A program made the position numbers and the translations under genes. This document shows positions 36,369 to 46,047 of a stretch of 64,000 nucleotides of DNA, piece after piece. Below the pieces are notes generated by a model. That model was not told where the DNA came from. It did no database searches and saw only the letters and a list, made by a program, of their open reading frames with translations. How positions within the stretch are numbered: position 1 is the first letter of the stretch; each line of letters begins with the position of its first letter. The DNA is from GCA-2697345 sp002697345. Lineage in GTDB: Bacteria > Pseudomonadota > Alphaproteobacteria > Rhodobacterales > Rhodobacteraceae. The stretch spans positions 1,364,001 to 1,428,000 of the forward strand of contig CALSNB010000001.1 of assembly GCA_943787605.1 (NCBI GenBank), written 5' to 3'.

Positions 36369-37524
36369 TAACTAATATTGGAAACTGGGTTAAAGACTCT
36401 GACACCAAAAAAATAACTAAAATTTTTATTGATAAAGGTTACGAAATCTACTTTGTTGGAGGTTGTGTAAGAGATTCCTTACTAGGATATCCTGTAACAG
36501 ATATTGATATGTCAACTACGGCTCTCCCAGATACATTATGCAAATTGCCAAAGCCAACAATTTAAGGGCAATCCCAACAGGAATAAAACACGGAACAGTA
36601 ACAATAGTAAATAATAACAAACCGTATCAAATAACGACCTTTCGAAAAGATGTCACAACAGACGGTAGGCACGCAAGCGTTTCATATTCTAATGATATAA
36701 TAACTGATGCCAGCCGACGGGACTTTACAATAAATGCCCTATATGCTGACGCAGATGGTAACCTTATTGACCCGTTAAAAGGTATTAACGATCTTTATAG
36801 TAAAATCATAAAATTTATATTTAACCCAAAAAAAAGAATTCTTGAAGATAATCTTCGTATCTTACGTTTTTTTAGGTTTCATGCCTGGTATGGCGATCCA
36901 AGTAAAAGCCTTGACCCTGACAGTCTAAATGCCTGCGCTTATTATAAGGGGAAAGTAGCCACACTTTCAAATGAACGCGTAGGAACAGAAATGAAAAAAA
37001 TTATGTCTGCTCCAAACCCGATATCAAGCTTAGAGGCAATGAATATAGCAGGAGTATTGGAATTGGTAATGCCAAAAGCATCCACTAGTCAATTAAGTGC
37101 ATTACTACAACTTGAGAACAAACATCAAAGAGGCGTACACTGGACAACACGCGCTGCGATAATGACCAGTGCAGAGTTAAAAAACATATGGAAAATTTCT
37201 AAAATTGATCATAAAAAACTAAGGAATCTTCAAAAGCTTAAAGCAAGTAAAGATAAAATTTCGAAAATTTCTTATCTGTACGGTGAAGAATTTTCTTGGC
37301 AATACGCAATATTAAAATATGCCTCTTTAAACAAAGATATTCCTAATAATATCTGCCTTGAAATAAAAAGGGGCGCAAATGCATTATTCCCAATCAAATC
37401 TTGTGAATTAATTAATGATTTTGAAGGGCCAGAACTCGGGAAGAAAATAAAAGAGTTACAACATGCTTGGATAAATTCAAATTTTTCCCTAACAAGAGAG
37501 GAATTACTGAATTTAACTTTCTAA
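36365..37524 (+). pseudogene. cca: CCA tRNA nucleotidyltransferase, split by a frameshift
   Basis: The first frame (ATG at 36365) gives ITNIGNWVKDSDTK, the nucleotidyltransferase motif VGGCVRDSLLG and DIDMSTTALPD, then runs to a stop at 36565. The second frame (from 36538 at the latest) continues with IAKANNLRAIPTGI, HGTVTIV, ITTFRKD, RRDFTINALY and the ERVGTEMKKI region to 37524. The two join near 36530-36545 if one base is restored. Combined length, about 386 residues, fits the alphaproteobacterial enzyme that adds CCA to tRNA 3' ends. As this is normally important or essential, a sequence error or programmed frameshift must be weighed against true inactivation. Confidence 0.88.
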
Positions 37525-37611
37525 TAAAAAAATTATACTTTAAATTCATATTTTTTAACCATAAAAGCTTCTAGTCCATCCAACATAGAGGTATTTAAAG
37601 AGAGCTAAAGC

Positions 37612-39456
37612 TTGAAAATTTTTAATTTGATAAATGCATTCCAACCAGCTTCTGGCCCACCTCCAAAGACAATGTTTGCTTTTTTTTGTTGGGCATTATC
37701 TGGTTCATGGTTAATGTTATCAGTTGCCTTTATGATTTCTGCATTAGCAGGAATCCTAGAGGTATTTACTGCACTACTGCTTGGGTCCTTAATTGACAAA
37801 GCTATTAGCGCTGGTCCAATCGATTTTTTTTATAATCACCTTTTTTATATTATTGGCTTTGTAGCATTTTTTATTGTCATACGTCCCTTAGCATTTGGTA
37901 TGTCATCGGCTGCCAATGCCATCTTTGTTACCCCAAATATAAATCCACTTACCTTATCTCGTCTTCATAGATGGACAATGGGCCAAGCTGTTACTTTTTT
38001 TGATGAAGATTTTGCAGGACGCATTGCACAAAAGCAAATGCAAACATCTAGGGCGTTAACTGATGTAGTAACCGAAATTGTAAATGTAGGGGCATTTTCT
38101 TTAGCTTCACTTGTAGGCTCAGTACTCTTGCTAGTTACGATAGATCTTAGAATGTCTGGTGTATTAATTGTCTGGTTAATTTTATATCTTCTTTTGATTA
38201 AAGCATTTCTTCCAAAAGTACGTAGACAATCTGCTGAGCGTGCAGGGGCTCGAGCAAATGTTTCAGGGCAAGTAGTGGATACCATCACAAACATAAAGAC
38301 TGTAAAGCTTTTTTCACATGCGGAACATGAGGACCATGTAGCACTTAAATCAATGGAGATTTTTAGAAGAAAAGCAATCTCTTTTGGGATTACCTCTGCA
38401 GTTTTCCGTCTCTGTTTAATGACAATAGCTGGTATTCTTCCAGTAGCCCTAATAGGTGGCACAGTTTTCCTCTGGTCAAATGGGAACGCCTCTATAGGAG
38501 AAATTACAGCTTCTGGAGCTGTTGCCATTCGTATAGCTCAAATGACTGGGTGGGTTAGCTTCACGCTAATGACAATATATGCAAATATTGGGGAAGTAGA
38601 AGATGGTATCCGTACTTTGTCACCTCCACATACCCTCGTTAATAAAAAGGATGCTGAACCATTAAAGGTTAAAAATGGTGAGATAGTCATACAAAATATA
38701 TCATTCACCTACGGTCAAAAAGCCAGTGGACTACACAACTTAAGTTTGACCATAAAAAAGGGGGAAAAGCTTGGAGTAGTTGGCGCGTCTGGTGCTGGAA
38801 AGTCTACATTAGTAGCCTTACTATTAAGACTTTATGATACTGAGTTAGGCACTATTTCTATAGATGGTCAAAATATAAAAAAAGTTACTCAGGAAAGTCT
38901 AAGGCGTAATATTGGGTTCGTAACCCAAGAAACTGCGATGTTTAACAGATCTGCGAGAGATAATATTTTATATGGTAGACCTAATGCGACCGAACTAGAA
39001 TTACTAAGGGCCTCAAAGGACGCAGAAGCACACGAATTTATCGCTGAGTTAATGGATCATTCAGGAAGAACTTCCTATGATGCGCACTTGGGAGAACGTG
39101 GGGTAAGATTATCTGGTGGTCAAAGACAGCGAATTGCAGTGGCTCGAGCAATACTAAAAGACGCTCCTATATTAATTCTAGATGAAGCAACAAGCGCTCT
39201 AGACAGTGAAATCGAGGCTAGTATTCAATTGGCGCTCCAGCGAGCAATGAAACATAAAACTGTAATAGCAATTGCTCACCGACTATCCACTATCGTTAAT
39301 ATGGACAGAATTATTGTTCTTAAAAAAGGGAAAATTGCCGAGGCAGGCACTCATATCGAGCTTTTAAAAAAACGCGGTTTATATTATATGTATTGGGAGA
39401 GACAGTCTGGTGGGTTTATTGGTGTAAACCCTAAAAATTTGTCTAATCAACTATGA
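37612..39456 (+). CDS. ABC exporter with fused membrane and ATPase domains
   Basis: A 614-residue half-transporter. About six membrane segments in residues 25-320 precede an ATPase domain with Walker A GASGAGKST, signature LSGGQRQRIAVARA, Walker B LILDEATSALD and the H-loop AIAHRLST. The family includes multidrug and heavy-metal exporters of the MsbA/ATM type; the substrate is unknown. The start is TTG at 37612 with AGAG ahead of it. The stop overlaps the following RNA methyltransferase by 4 bp. Confidence 0.9.
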   Translation: MKIFNLINAFQPASGPPPKTMFAFFCWALSGSWLMLSVAFMISALAGILEVFTALLLGSLIDKAISAGPIDFFYNHLFYIIGFVAFFIVIRPLAFGMSSAANAIFVTPNINPLTLSRLHRWTMGQAVTFFDEDFAGRIAQKQMQTSRALTDVVTEIVNVGAFSLASLVGSVLLLVTIDLRMSGVLIVWLILYLLLIKAFLPKVRRQSAERAGARANVSGQVVDTITNIKTVKLFSHAEHEDHVALKSMEIFRRKAISFGITSAVFRLCLMTIAGILPVALIGGTVFLWSNGNASIGEITASGAVAIRIAQMTGWVSFTLMTIYANIGEVEDGIRTLSPPHTLVNKKDAEPLKVKNGEIVIQNISFTYGQKASGLHNLSLTIKKGEKLGVVGASGAGKSTLVALLLRLYDTELGTISIDGQNIKKVTQESLRRNIGFVTQETAMFNRSARDNILYGRPNATELELLRASKDAEAHEFIAELMDHSGRTSYDAHLGERGVRLSGGQRQRIAVARAILKDAPILILDEATSALDSEIEASIQLALQRAMKHKTVIAIAHRLSTIVNMDRIIVLKKGKIAEAGTHIELLKKRGLYYMYWERQSGGFIGVNPKNLSNQL

Positions 39457-40655
39457 TGAAATCAATTATCTTAACATTAAATGATAGAGCAGAAGGCGTA
39501 ACAGCTGATGGCACTAGAGTGCCTAGAGCTCTTCCTGGAGAGGAAATTACATTAAGTAAAGAAAATCAATTTAAAATAGTTCTTCCATCCAAAGATCGTA
39601 TTACACCCGTTTGCACCCATTATAAGAGTTGTGGTGGTTGCTCTATACAACATGTGACCCAGAGCTTCATAAAAGAGTGGAAGTCAAATGTAATCAAATC
39701 ATGTTTAAGTGCTAGAGGTATCGAAACAATTATAAAACCCATTTTAACTTCAGAAATAAACTCTCGACGCAGGGTCACACTACACGGAATGAAAACAAAA
39801 AAAAGTGTAACAGTTGGATTCTTTAAAAAAAATACTCATGAGTTAATATCAACTCCTTCATGTGAGCTTGTAGATCCTGAAATACTGTCAGCCTTTAGCC
39901 TTTTTGAAGAGATTACTCTGCTAGGAGCAACTCGAAAATCTATAATAGAAATCTCTGTCACTGTTTCTAAGGCAGGCTTAGATTTAAATATCCTAAATGG
40001 AAAAAAGTTAGAAAATCAAAGCATAATGAAAATAACAGCCTTATGTGAGAACTTTAATATAGCCCGTATTACCTGGAACGAAGATCTTTTAGCAAATTTT
40101 TTAAATCCAACAATAGAGTTTCAAGGGATAGCCATAACACCTCCTCCAAATGCTTTCTTACAAGCCACAGAGGAGGGTCAAGAAATATTAATTGAAAATG
40201 CTATGCTTTCAGTATTTAATTCTGATAAAGTAATTGATTTATTCTCAGGCTGTGGAACCTTCACATTGCCAGCTGCCAAAAGATCTGAAGTTCTAGCTAT
40301 TGATAAAACAAAATCAATGCTTTCAGCAATTGAGCAAGCCTGGCGTGAAACTTCAGGCTTGAAAAAGGTAACAAGTCGGTCACAGGACTTGTTCAAAGAA
40401 CCTGTAGGAAAGGAAGAACTAAACTCATTTGACTCAGCAATAATTGATCCTCCAAGGGTTGGGGCTGAGGCACAAAGCCGTGAGTTAGCCCAGTCACACA
40501 TAAAACGTATTTCATCCGTTTCTTGTAACCCAAAAACTTTTTCTAGAGATGCTAAAATACTCGTGGATAGTGGTTTTAAGCTGGATTGGGTTCAGCCTAT
40601 AGATCAATTTCTTTGGTCTTCTCATATAGAGCTTGTAGCTCAGTTTTCACGATAA
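39453..40655 (+). CDS. TrmA/RlmD-family RNA 5-methyluridine methyltransferase
   Basis: A 400-residue SAM-dependent enzyme. An N-terminal iron-sulfur signature is visible as PVCTHYKSCGGCSIQH, with a further Cys at TPSCELV. The methyltransferase core has VIDLFSGCGTFTLPAA and AIIDPPRVGAEAQS, and the catalytic Cys sits in SVSCNPKTFSRDAKIL. It methylates C5 of a uridine in 23S rRNA (RlmC/RlmD type) or tRNA; which one cannot be decided here. No N-terminal TRAM domain is obvious, only a short related segment. It overlaps the ABC exporter by 4 bp. Confidence 0.88.
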   Translation: MMKSIILTLNDRAEGVTADGTRVPRALPGEEITLSKENQFKIVLPSKDRITPVCTHYKSCGGCSIQHVTQSFIKEWKSNVIKSCLSARGIETIIKPILTSEINSRRRVTLHGMKTKKSVTVGFFKKNTHELISTPSCELVDPEILSAFSLFEEITLLGATRKSIIEISVTVSKAGLDLNILNGKKLENQSIMKITALCENFNIARITWNEDLLANFLNPTIEFQGIAITPPPNAFLQATEEGQEILIENAMLSVFNSDKVIDLFSGCGTFTLPAAKRSEVLAIDKTKSMLSAIEQAWRETSGLKKVTSRSQDLFKEPVGKEELNSFDSAIIDPPRVGAEAQSRELAQSHIKRISSVSCNPKTFSRDAKILVDSGFKLDWVQPIDQFLWSSHIELVAQFSR

Positions 40656-40660
40656 ATTAG

Positions 40661-42574
40661 TTATTTACTACATACTTTAAGCAAACTTAGAATCTTATCT
40701 TTAATATGGGAAGCATTCATTCCAGCTACCGTATACATCTGTTCTGGGGTAGCTTGATCAATAAATATGTCTGGTAAAACCATAGACCTAAACTTCAAAC
40801 CTTTATCAAAGATCCCCTTTTCAAGTAAAAGCTGGGTAACATGACTTCCAAATCCGCCAATAGCTCCCTCTTCAATTGTTAGAAGAGCCTCATGATGATT
40901 AGCTAATTGGAGTATAAGTTTTTCATCTAAAGGTTTAGCAAATCTAGCATCGCAAACAGTAACTTTTATACCATCACCTTCCAGTTCTTCTACTGCCTTT
41001 TGCACCTCATATAATCTTGTTCCAAATGATAAAACAGCAATGTGATTTCCTTCAGAGATTAGGCGTCCCTTACCAACTTCTATTGCTTTCCCGTAAGCTG
41101 GTAAATCAACCCCTACTCCAACACCTCGAGGAAACCTGACTGCACAAGGACCATCATCTATTTGAACAGTAGTCGCTACCATCTTCATAAGCTCAGCTTC
41201 ATCTGATGCCGCCATAACAATCATACCAGGAAGGTTGGACAAAAAAGATATATCATATGATCCCGCGTGAGTTGCTCCATCTGCTCCAACCAACCCTGCC
41301 CGATCTATAGCAAACCTAACTGGAAGCCTTTGAATGGCAACGTCATGCACAATTTGATCATAACCACGTTGTAAAAAAGTTGAGTAAATAGCACAGTATG
41401 GCTTCATTCCAGCCGCAGCCAATCCTGCTGAAAATGTTACTGCATGTTGCTCTGCTATCCCAACGTCAAAACACCGACTAGGGAATTTCTTATTAAATAA
41501 ATCCAGCCCAGTACCATCTGGCATTGCAGCCGTTATCGCTACGATCTTATCATCTTTTTTAGCAGCAGATATCAGAGACTCGGCAAAGACTTTAGTGTAC
41601 GTGGGTGCATTGGAAGAGTTTTCTTTTACCTTCCCCGTGTCTAAATCAAACTTTGATATAGCATGACCTTTGTCATTTGACTTTTCCGCCGGAAGGTAAC
41701 CTTTACCTTTCTTAGTAATTATATGTATCAGAGTAGGACCGTCTGCCTGCTCTTTTAAAGCCCGCAAGACTTCAAGTAGCTGATTTAAATCATGTCCATC
41801 TATTGGTCCAACATATGAAAAACCTAACTCCTCAAATAGTGTGCCTCCTACTGCAAAACCCTTTAAAGCATCCTTTGCTCTTTTTGCACCCTCTTTAAAT
41901 GGTTCAGGCAAAAAGGAGGCTGCCCCTTTTGCAACAGACTTCAACTCTTGAAAAGGTTTCCCTGTATAAAGCCTGGCAAGATACGAGGACATGGCACCCA
42001 CTGGTGGTGCAATAGACATATCATTATCATTTAAAATAACAAAAAGCCGCTTTTTCAGGTGACCTGCATTATTCATAGCTTCATACGCCATACCCGCACT
42101 AATTGCTCCATCACCAATTACCGCTATGCAATCTCCAAGACCTGTTTCAGTTTCCCCCCCTAAATCCCTTGCTACAGCCATTCCAAGTGCCGCTGAAATC
42201 GACGTTGAACTATGAGCAGCGCCAAAAGGATCATAAGGGCTTTCACTTCGCTTAGTAAAACCACTTAACCCATTTTTGCTTCTCAAAGTAAGCATCTGAT
42301 CTCTTCGACCTGTCAAAATTTTATGTGGATAAGTCTGATGACTTACATCCCAAATCAATTGATCCTTTGGAGTTTCAAAAACTGCATGAAGGGCTACTGT
42401 AAGTTCCACAACTCCCAATCCAGCACCAAGGTGTCCACCAGTTTTAGAAACAGTAGAAATGGTTTCTGTTCGCAACTCATCTGCCAGAGCGCCCAACTCC
42501 ACATCAGAAAATTTCTTTAAATCTGTAGGTATTTTTACTCGATCAAGGTGTGGTGTTTTTGATAATTTCTTCAT
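40661..42574 (-). CDS. dxs: 1-deoxy-D-xylulose-5-phosphate synthase
   Basis: A 637-residue thiamine-diphosphate enzyme, the entry step of the MEP isoprenoid pathway. ThDP binding is seen at IGDGAISAGMAYEAMNNAG and the transketolase pyrimidine domain at FDVGIAEQHAVTFSAGLA and RAGLVGADGATHAGSYD. Length is standard. It is the last gene of a minus-strand series, 17 bp after ispA; together they supply geranyl/farnesyl diphosphate precursors. It converges with the RNA methyltransferase with 5 bp between them. Confidence 0.97.
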   Translation of the reverse strand: MKKLSKTPHLDRVKIPTDLKKFSDVELGALADELRTETISTVSKTGGHLGAGLGVVELTVALHAVFETPKDQLIWDVSHQTYPHKILTGRRDQMLTLRSKNGLSGFTKRSESPYDPFGAAHSSTSISAALGMAVARDLGGETETGLGDCIAVIGDGAISAGMAYEAMNNAGHLKKRLFVILNDNDMSIAPPVGAMSSYLARLYTGKPFQELKSVAKGAASFLPEPFKEGAKRAKDALKGFAVGGTLFEELGFSYVGPIDGHDLNQLLEVLRALKEQADGPTLIHIITKKGKGYLPAEKSNDKGHAISKFDLDTGKVKENSSNAPTYTKVFAESLISAAKKDDKIVAITAAMPDGTGLDLFNKKFPSRCFDVGIAEQHAVTFSAGLAAAGMKPYCAIYSTFLQRGYDQIVHDVAIQRLPVRFAIDRAGLVGADGATHAGSYDISFLSNLPGMIVMAASDEAELMKMVATTVQIDDGPCAVRFPRGVGVGVDLPAYGKAIEVGKGRLISEGNHIAVLSFGTRLYEVQKAVEELEGDGIKVTVCDARFAKPLDEKLILQLANHHEALLTIEEGAIGGFGSHVTQLLLEKGIFDKGLKFRSMVLPDIFIDQATPEQMYTVAGMNASHIKDKILSLLKVCSK

Positions 42575-42591
42575 AAAGTTTCTTTCAGGCC

Positions 42592-43458
42592 CTATAGCTC
42601 TCGCGAGATAACAAATTGTGCAGCAGCCTTCAAGTTGTCCGATGATACTGGGAGCGCCTCCAATTCATTTATGGCTTGATCAATCAACTGCTTAGCTTGT
42701 TCTTTAGCGCCCTCTAAACCTAATAAAGTTACAAAAGTAGCTTTACCAGAAACTTTATCTTTGCGAAGCTTTTTGCCTACTTTACCTACCCCACCTTCGG
42801 CATCCAAGATATCGTCTTGAACCTGAAAAGCCAAACCAAGAAGACGTGCATATTGCCTCAGCGAATTGTTATCTTTTTTTGCCATTACCGGTCCAACCTG
42901 AGCTGACCATTCTATCAACGCACCTGTTTTCTTACCTTGTAAGTTTGAAATAGAGTCCAAATCATAAACTGTAGTCATTTTTTCTGCATCCATATCCAAC
43001 ACTTGACCTAAAATCATACCGTTAGCTCCAATTGCTTTTGTTAACGTGGATATTAAATCTAATCGAACCTGTGGATCCTTTGATGTTTTAACATCGGATA
43101 GAATTTCAAAAGCAAGTGTTTGAAGTGCGTCCCCCGTAAGAACCGCTGTTGCCTCATCCCATCGAACATGCACTGTTGGTTTACCACGCCGAAGGTCATC
43201 ATCATCCATGCAAGGAAGATCGTCATGAATTAGTGAATATGCGTGAATTGCCTCTGCTGCTGTAGCTACTCGGAGCACTTCATTAATCGATAAATTATAA
43301 ATCTTAGCACTCTCAACAGCCAAAAAAGCCCTTAAACATTTTCCTCCAGAGAAAGCATGTAACATAGGAGCAAATAATTTCTTGTCAAAACTAGAAATAG
43401 ACTCTTCGAAAATAGTTTTTACACACTCTTGGGTGTCAGAAAGCACAGAAAGGAACAT
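42592..43458 (-). CDS. ispA: Short-chain polyprenyl diphosphate synthase (farnesyl/geranylgeranyl type)
   Basis: A 288-residue isoprenyl diphosphate synthase. The first aspartate-rich motif is HDDLPCMDDDDLRRGKPT and the second is QVQDDILDAEG. The early GGKCLRAFLAVE is also typical. It condenses IPP with allylic diphosphates, most likely to FPP. Placed between xseB (2-bp gap) and dxs (17-bp gap), the order found widely in Proteobacteria. Confidence 0.94.
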   Translation of the reverse strand: MFLSVLSDTQECVKTIFEESISSFDKKLFAPMLHAFSGGKCLRAFLAVESAKIYNLSINEVLRVATAAEAIHAYSLIHDDLPCMDDDDLRRGKPTVHVRWDEATAVLTGDALQTLAFEILSDVKTSKDPQVRLDLISTLTKAIGANGMILGQVLDMDAEKMTTVYDLDSISNLQGKKTGALIEWSAQVGPVMAKKDNNSLRQYARLLGLAFQVQDDILDAEGGVGKVGKKLRKDKVSGKATFVTLLGLEGAKEQAKQLIDQAINELEALPVSSDNLKAAAQFVISREL

Positions 43459-43460
43459 CT

Positions 43461-43706
43461 CTATTTTCTTTCAATCTCTGTTACTGCCCCTGTAGAGTTT
43501 CCATCTTTATCTAAAGTTATCTTTTGCACTTTTTCTTCTGCATCCATTAATTTTTTTTCACATCTTTTCTTTAGTTCAGCCCCTCGTTCATAAAGTTTTA
43601 TAGAATCCTCCAGAGGCACATTCCCTCTCTCAAGTTGCCCAATAACTTCCTCAAGTTCACTCATTGCTTCTTCAAAAGACATCTCTGATACTAAAATCTC
43701 AGTCAT
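43461..43706 (-). CDS. xseB: Exodeoxyribonuclease VII small subunit
   Basis: An 81-residue small helical protein with the family core SFEEAMSELEEVIGQLERGNVPLEDSIKLYERG and a following KKRCEKKLMDAEEKVQKI helix. XseB binds XseA to form the single-strand exonuclease VII. Its start lies inside the 3' end of the deacetylase-like gene (8-bp overlap) and its stop is 2 bp before ispA, so it is translated from the same message. xseA is not in the window. Confidence 0.95.
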   Translation of the reverse strand: MTEILVSEMSFEEAMSELEEVIGQLERGNVPLEDSIKLYERGAELKKRCEKKLMDAEEKVQKITLDKDGNSTGAVTEIERK

Positions 43707-44640
43707 TTTTCCCTCTCTTTAACAAAACTTCTAAATGCACCCTTGCCGATGCAGCTAATGCATCAAGATCATAACCACCCTCTAGAGTCGAGACCAAGCG
43801 ACCTCCACATAGTCTTGTAGCTAAATCACATAGACGGTGAGTGAGCCACTCAAAATCTTCTTCAAAAAGGTTTACCGTCGCCAAGGGATCAGATGAATGC
43901 GCATCGAATCCGGCCGAAATCAATAAAAGGTCCGGTGAAAAACTCTCCAAAGCTGGGAAAACCTTCTTTTCGTATAGTGCTCTAAAACTTTGACTACTAG
44001 TATTTGGTTCCAAAGGAATGTTCATAATATTGTTTTGAAGACCTTTTTCACTAGCATAACCTGTTCCCGGGAAAAGTGGCATTTGATGGGACGACACGAA
44101 CAAAACTCTTTCTTCATCCCATAGAATGTCTTGAGTTCCGTTTCCATGGTGAACGTCAAAATCAACTATAGCAACTTTTGACAACTGGTAGTGATCCAGA
44201 GCGTATTTGGCTGCAATGGCTACGTTTCCAAACAAACAGAAACCCATTGCTCTTTCCTTTTCAGCATGATGCCCTGGAGGTCTAGTTATTACAAACGCAT
44301 TAGCTGCTTCACTACTAAGAACCAAATCGACTCCCTTTATAATCCCACCAACGCCTCTACGAGCAGCCAGTAGGGATCCCTGTGACATAAAGGTGTCGGC
44401 ATCTAAAGAGACAACGTCACTACTAGGAGTAACTTTTTTAAGGTATTCTAAATATTTTTCTGAGTGTGCACGCAGTATATCTAAATCTTTGCCCAAAGGT
44501 GCTTCTATTTTCACTAAACTTGGGTCATCTATGTCTTCCAAAGCATTATTAATACTAACCAATCTTTCGAACTTCTCTGGGTGCTCCCCCGGAGTAATAT
44601 GGCCTAAACAGTCCGTATGTGAAATTAAAACAGTTGTCAT
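43699..44640 (-). CDS. Histone deacetylase-family protein (AcuC/AphA-like)
   Basis: A 313-residue zinc deacetylase-fold protein. Seen are RPPGHHAEKERAMGFCLFGNVAIAA, the zinc-site VDFDVHHGNGTQDI, SAGFDAHSSDPLATVNL and LEGGYDLDALA. In bacteria such enzymes remove acetyl groups from proteins or from polyamines and other small molecules; the substrate is not known. It stands between petR and xseB in a run of tightly packed minus-strand genes, an order conserved in Rhodobacterales. Confidence 0.93.
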   Translation of the reverse strand: MTTVLISHTDCLGHITPGEHPEKFERLVSINNALEDIDDPSLVKIEAPLGKDLDILRAHSEKYLEYLKKVTPSSDVVSLDADTFMSQGSLLAARRGVGGIIKGVDLVLSSEAANAFVITRPPGHHAEKERAMGFCLFGNVAIAAKYALDHYQLSKVAIVDFDVHHGNGTQDILWDEERVLFVSSHQMPLFPGTGYASEKGLQNNIMNIPLEPNTSSQSFRALYEKKVFPALESFSPDLLLISAGFDAHSSDPLATVNLFEEDFEWLTHRLCDLATRLCGGRLVSTLEGGYDLDALAASARVHLEVLLKRGKND

Positions 44641-44658
44641 AAAAATTTACCTTTTTCT

Positions 44659-45369
44659 TTAATCTGGCGCCAACATATACCCAGAGCCCCGTACAGTTTG
44701 TATATATCTAGGATGTTTAGAATCCACTTCAATTTTTCGACGTAGTCGTGTGACCTGTACATCTACTGCTCTTTCTTGAGCTTGACCCTTACCTCTACCT
44801 AGGTCTTCTACTAGCTTCTCTCTTGAAATAGGTTCCCCAACGTTTGCAGAAAAAATTCGCATTAACGCTATTTCAGTTGTCGTCAACCTGATCAAAGTAT
44901 CTCCACTCCATAGTTCCGCTCTAATAGTGTCATATGTTATTTTTCCTAAAGTAAAAAATAGTGGTAACTCTACCACCTCCTGTTGGCGCGTAATTCGTCT
45001 TAAGATTGAATTTATTCGTAAAAGTAATTCCTGTGGTTCAAATGGTTTGGCCAAATAATCATCTGCACCAGCTTCTAAACCTTTAATTCTATCAAAACTC
45101 TCACCCTTGGCAGTCAACAGTAAAATAGGAGTTGTATCTTTGTGCCTCAATTCAGTAGTAAATTTAATACCATCATCTCCCGGCATCATTACGTCTAATA
45201 CTATAAGGTCAAATTTTAGATTGGCTAATAATTTCCAGGCTTGCTTTGCATCTTGTGCAACAGACGCCCAATAGCCGTTCTGAGTTAAAAATTTCCTTAA
45301 AAGATTTCTAATTCTTTCATCGTCGTCAACAACTAAAATATGAGAACTTTCTGAAGTGAGAGAAACCAT
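44659..45369 (-). CDS. petR: OmpR-type response regulator PetR
   Basis: A 236-residue two-domain regulator. The receiver domain shows VVDDDERIR, phosphoacceptor Asp59 in LDVMMPG and TAKGESFDRIKGLEAGADDYLAKPF. The OmpR winged helix ends with VDVQVTRLRRKIE and IQTVRGSGYML. No histidine kinase is next to it. The preceding MarR-family gene (3-bp gap) and neighbourhood match petP-petR of Rhodobacter, regulators reported to affect growth and respiratory cytochromes, so I use that name. Confidence 0.86.
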   Translation of the reverse strand: MVSLTSESSHILVVDDDERIRNLLRKFLTQNGYWASVAQDAKQAWKLLANLKFDLIVLDVMMPGDDGIKFTTELRHKDTTPILLLTAKGESFDRIKGLEAGADDYLAKPFEPQELLLRINSILRRITRQQEVVELPLFFTLGKITYDTIRAELWSGDTLIRLTTTEIALMRIFSANVGEPISREKLVEDLGRGKGQAQERAVDVQVTRLRRKIEVDSKHPRYIQTVRGSGYMLAPD

Positions 45370-45372
45370 TAT

Positions 45373-45879
45373 TTACTCTTTCAATAAACTATCAAATTGA
45401 GTTTTTACTTCATCGTCCATTAGACATTCTAAAACTTTTATAAACCCTAGAATTGAGGCTGGACCTGCTTTCTTATAAGCGCTGTAAACTCTCCGTCGCT
45501 GAGCTTCCGATAGTTGTCTTTCCAAATTGAAACCTTTTTCAGTTAAATGGAGATGCCTTTCTCTTTTATCTTCTAGACCTATATCACTTCTAACCAGGCC
45601 ATCTGATATTAATTTACGCAAAACTCTATTTAAAGACTGCTTAGTAACTCCTAAAATATTTAAAAGATTATTTACTGTTGTACCTGGACACCTGTTAATA
45701 AAATGTACAGCTCGATGATGTGCTCTACCATAGTCGTGTTGCTCAAGAATCTTATCTGGATCTAATGTAAAACCTCGATAAGCAAAAAACATTGCTTCAA
45801 TACCGAACCTAAGAGCATCATCAGTTAAAAAAACCTGTTCCTCGACTTCAGTACTGTCTGTACTATATTTATCTACCAT
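45373..45879 (-). CDS. petP: MarR-family regulator PetP
   Basis: A 168-residue winged-helix regulator. The DNA-binding part is seen as FINRCPGTTVNNLLNILGVTKQSLNRVLRKLISDGLV and the wing as LEDKRERHLHLTEKG. It ends 3 bp before petR, forming the petP-petR pair. An N-terminal acidic extension (VDKYSTDSTEVEEQVF) precedes the fold. A 19-bp inverted repeat 39 bp upstream is a candidate autoregulatory operator. It is divergent from ilvE over 168 bp. Confidence 0.86.
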   Translation of the reverse strand: MVDKYSTDSTEVEEQVFLTDDALRFGIEAMFFAYRGFTLDPDKILEQHDYGRAHHRAVHFINRCPGTTVNNLLNILGVTKQSLNRVLRKLISDGLVRSDIGLEDKRERHLHLTEKGFNLERQLSEAQRRRVYSAYKKAGPASILGFIKVLECLMDDEVKTQFDSLLKE

Positions 45880-45917
45880 TAGAACAACTTTTCTCTACTC
45901 TTTATTGAACTCAATTT

Positions 45918-45936
45918 ATGTCAGCCTTGTTGACAT
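45918..45936. promoter_or_regulatory. Inverted repeat between petP and ilvE, candidate operator
   Basis: ATGTCA-GCCTTGT-TGACAT is a 6-7-6 inverted repeat in the divergent region. Its right arm overlaps a TTGACA hexamer (45930-45935) that, with TATCAA 17 bp on, could form a weak promoter reading toward ilvE. The repeat also lies 39 bp ahead of petP. Size and symmetry suit a MarR-type dimer such as PetP. The regulator assignment is inference. Confidence 0.45.
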
Positions 45937-46047
45937 TTCAAGAATCAAATGATATCAAAAATCGATTTTACGTAATTTTATGTCTATCTATTATAGCATA
46001 TGAGTAATAAATGAAAAGATACGTTAAAAAGTGAAAGGATTACATCA

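Noticed and set aside
37965..38528. A 187-codon minus-strand frame inside the ABC exporter.
   Set aside because: Antisense to the conserved membrane domain, no recognisable protein features.
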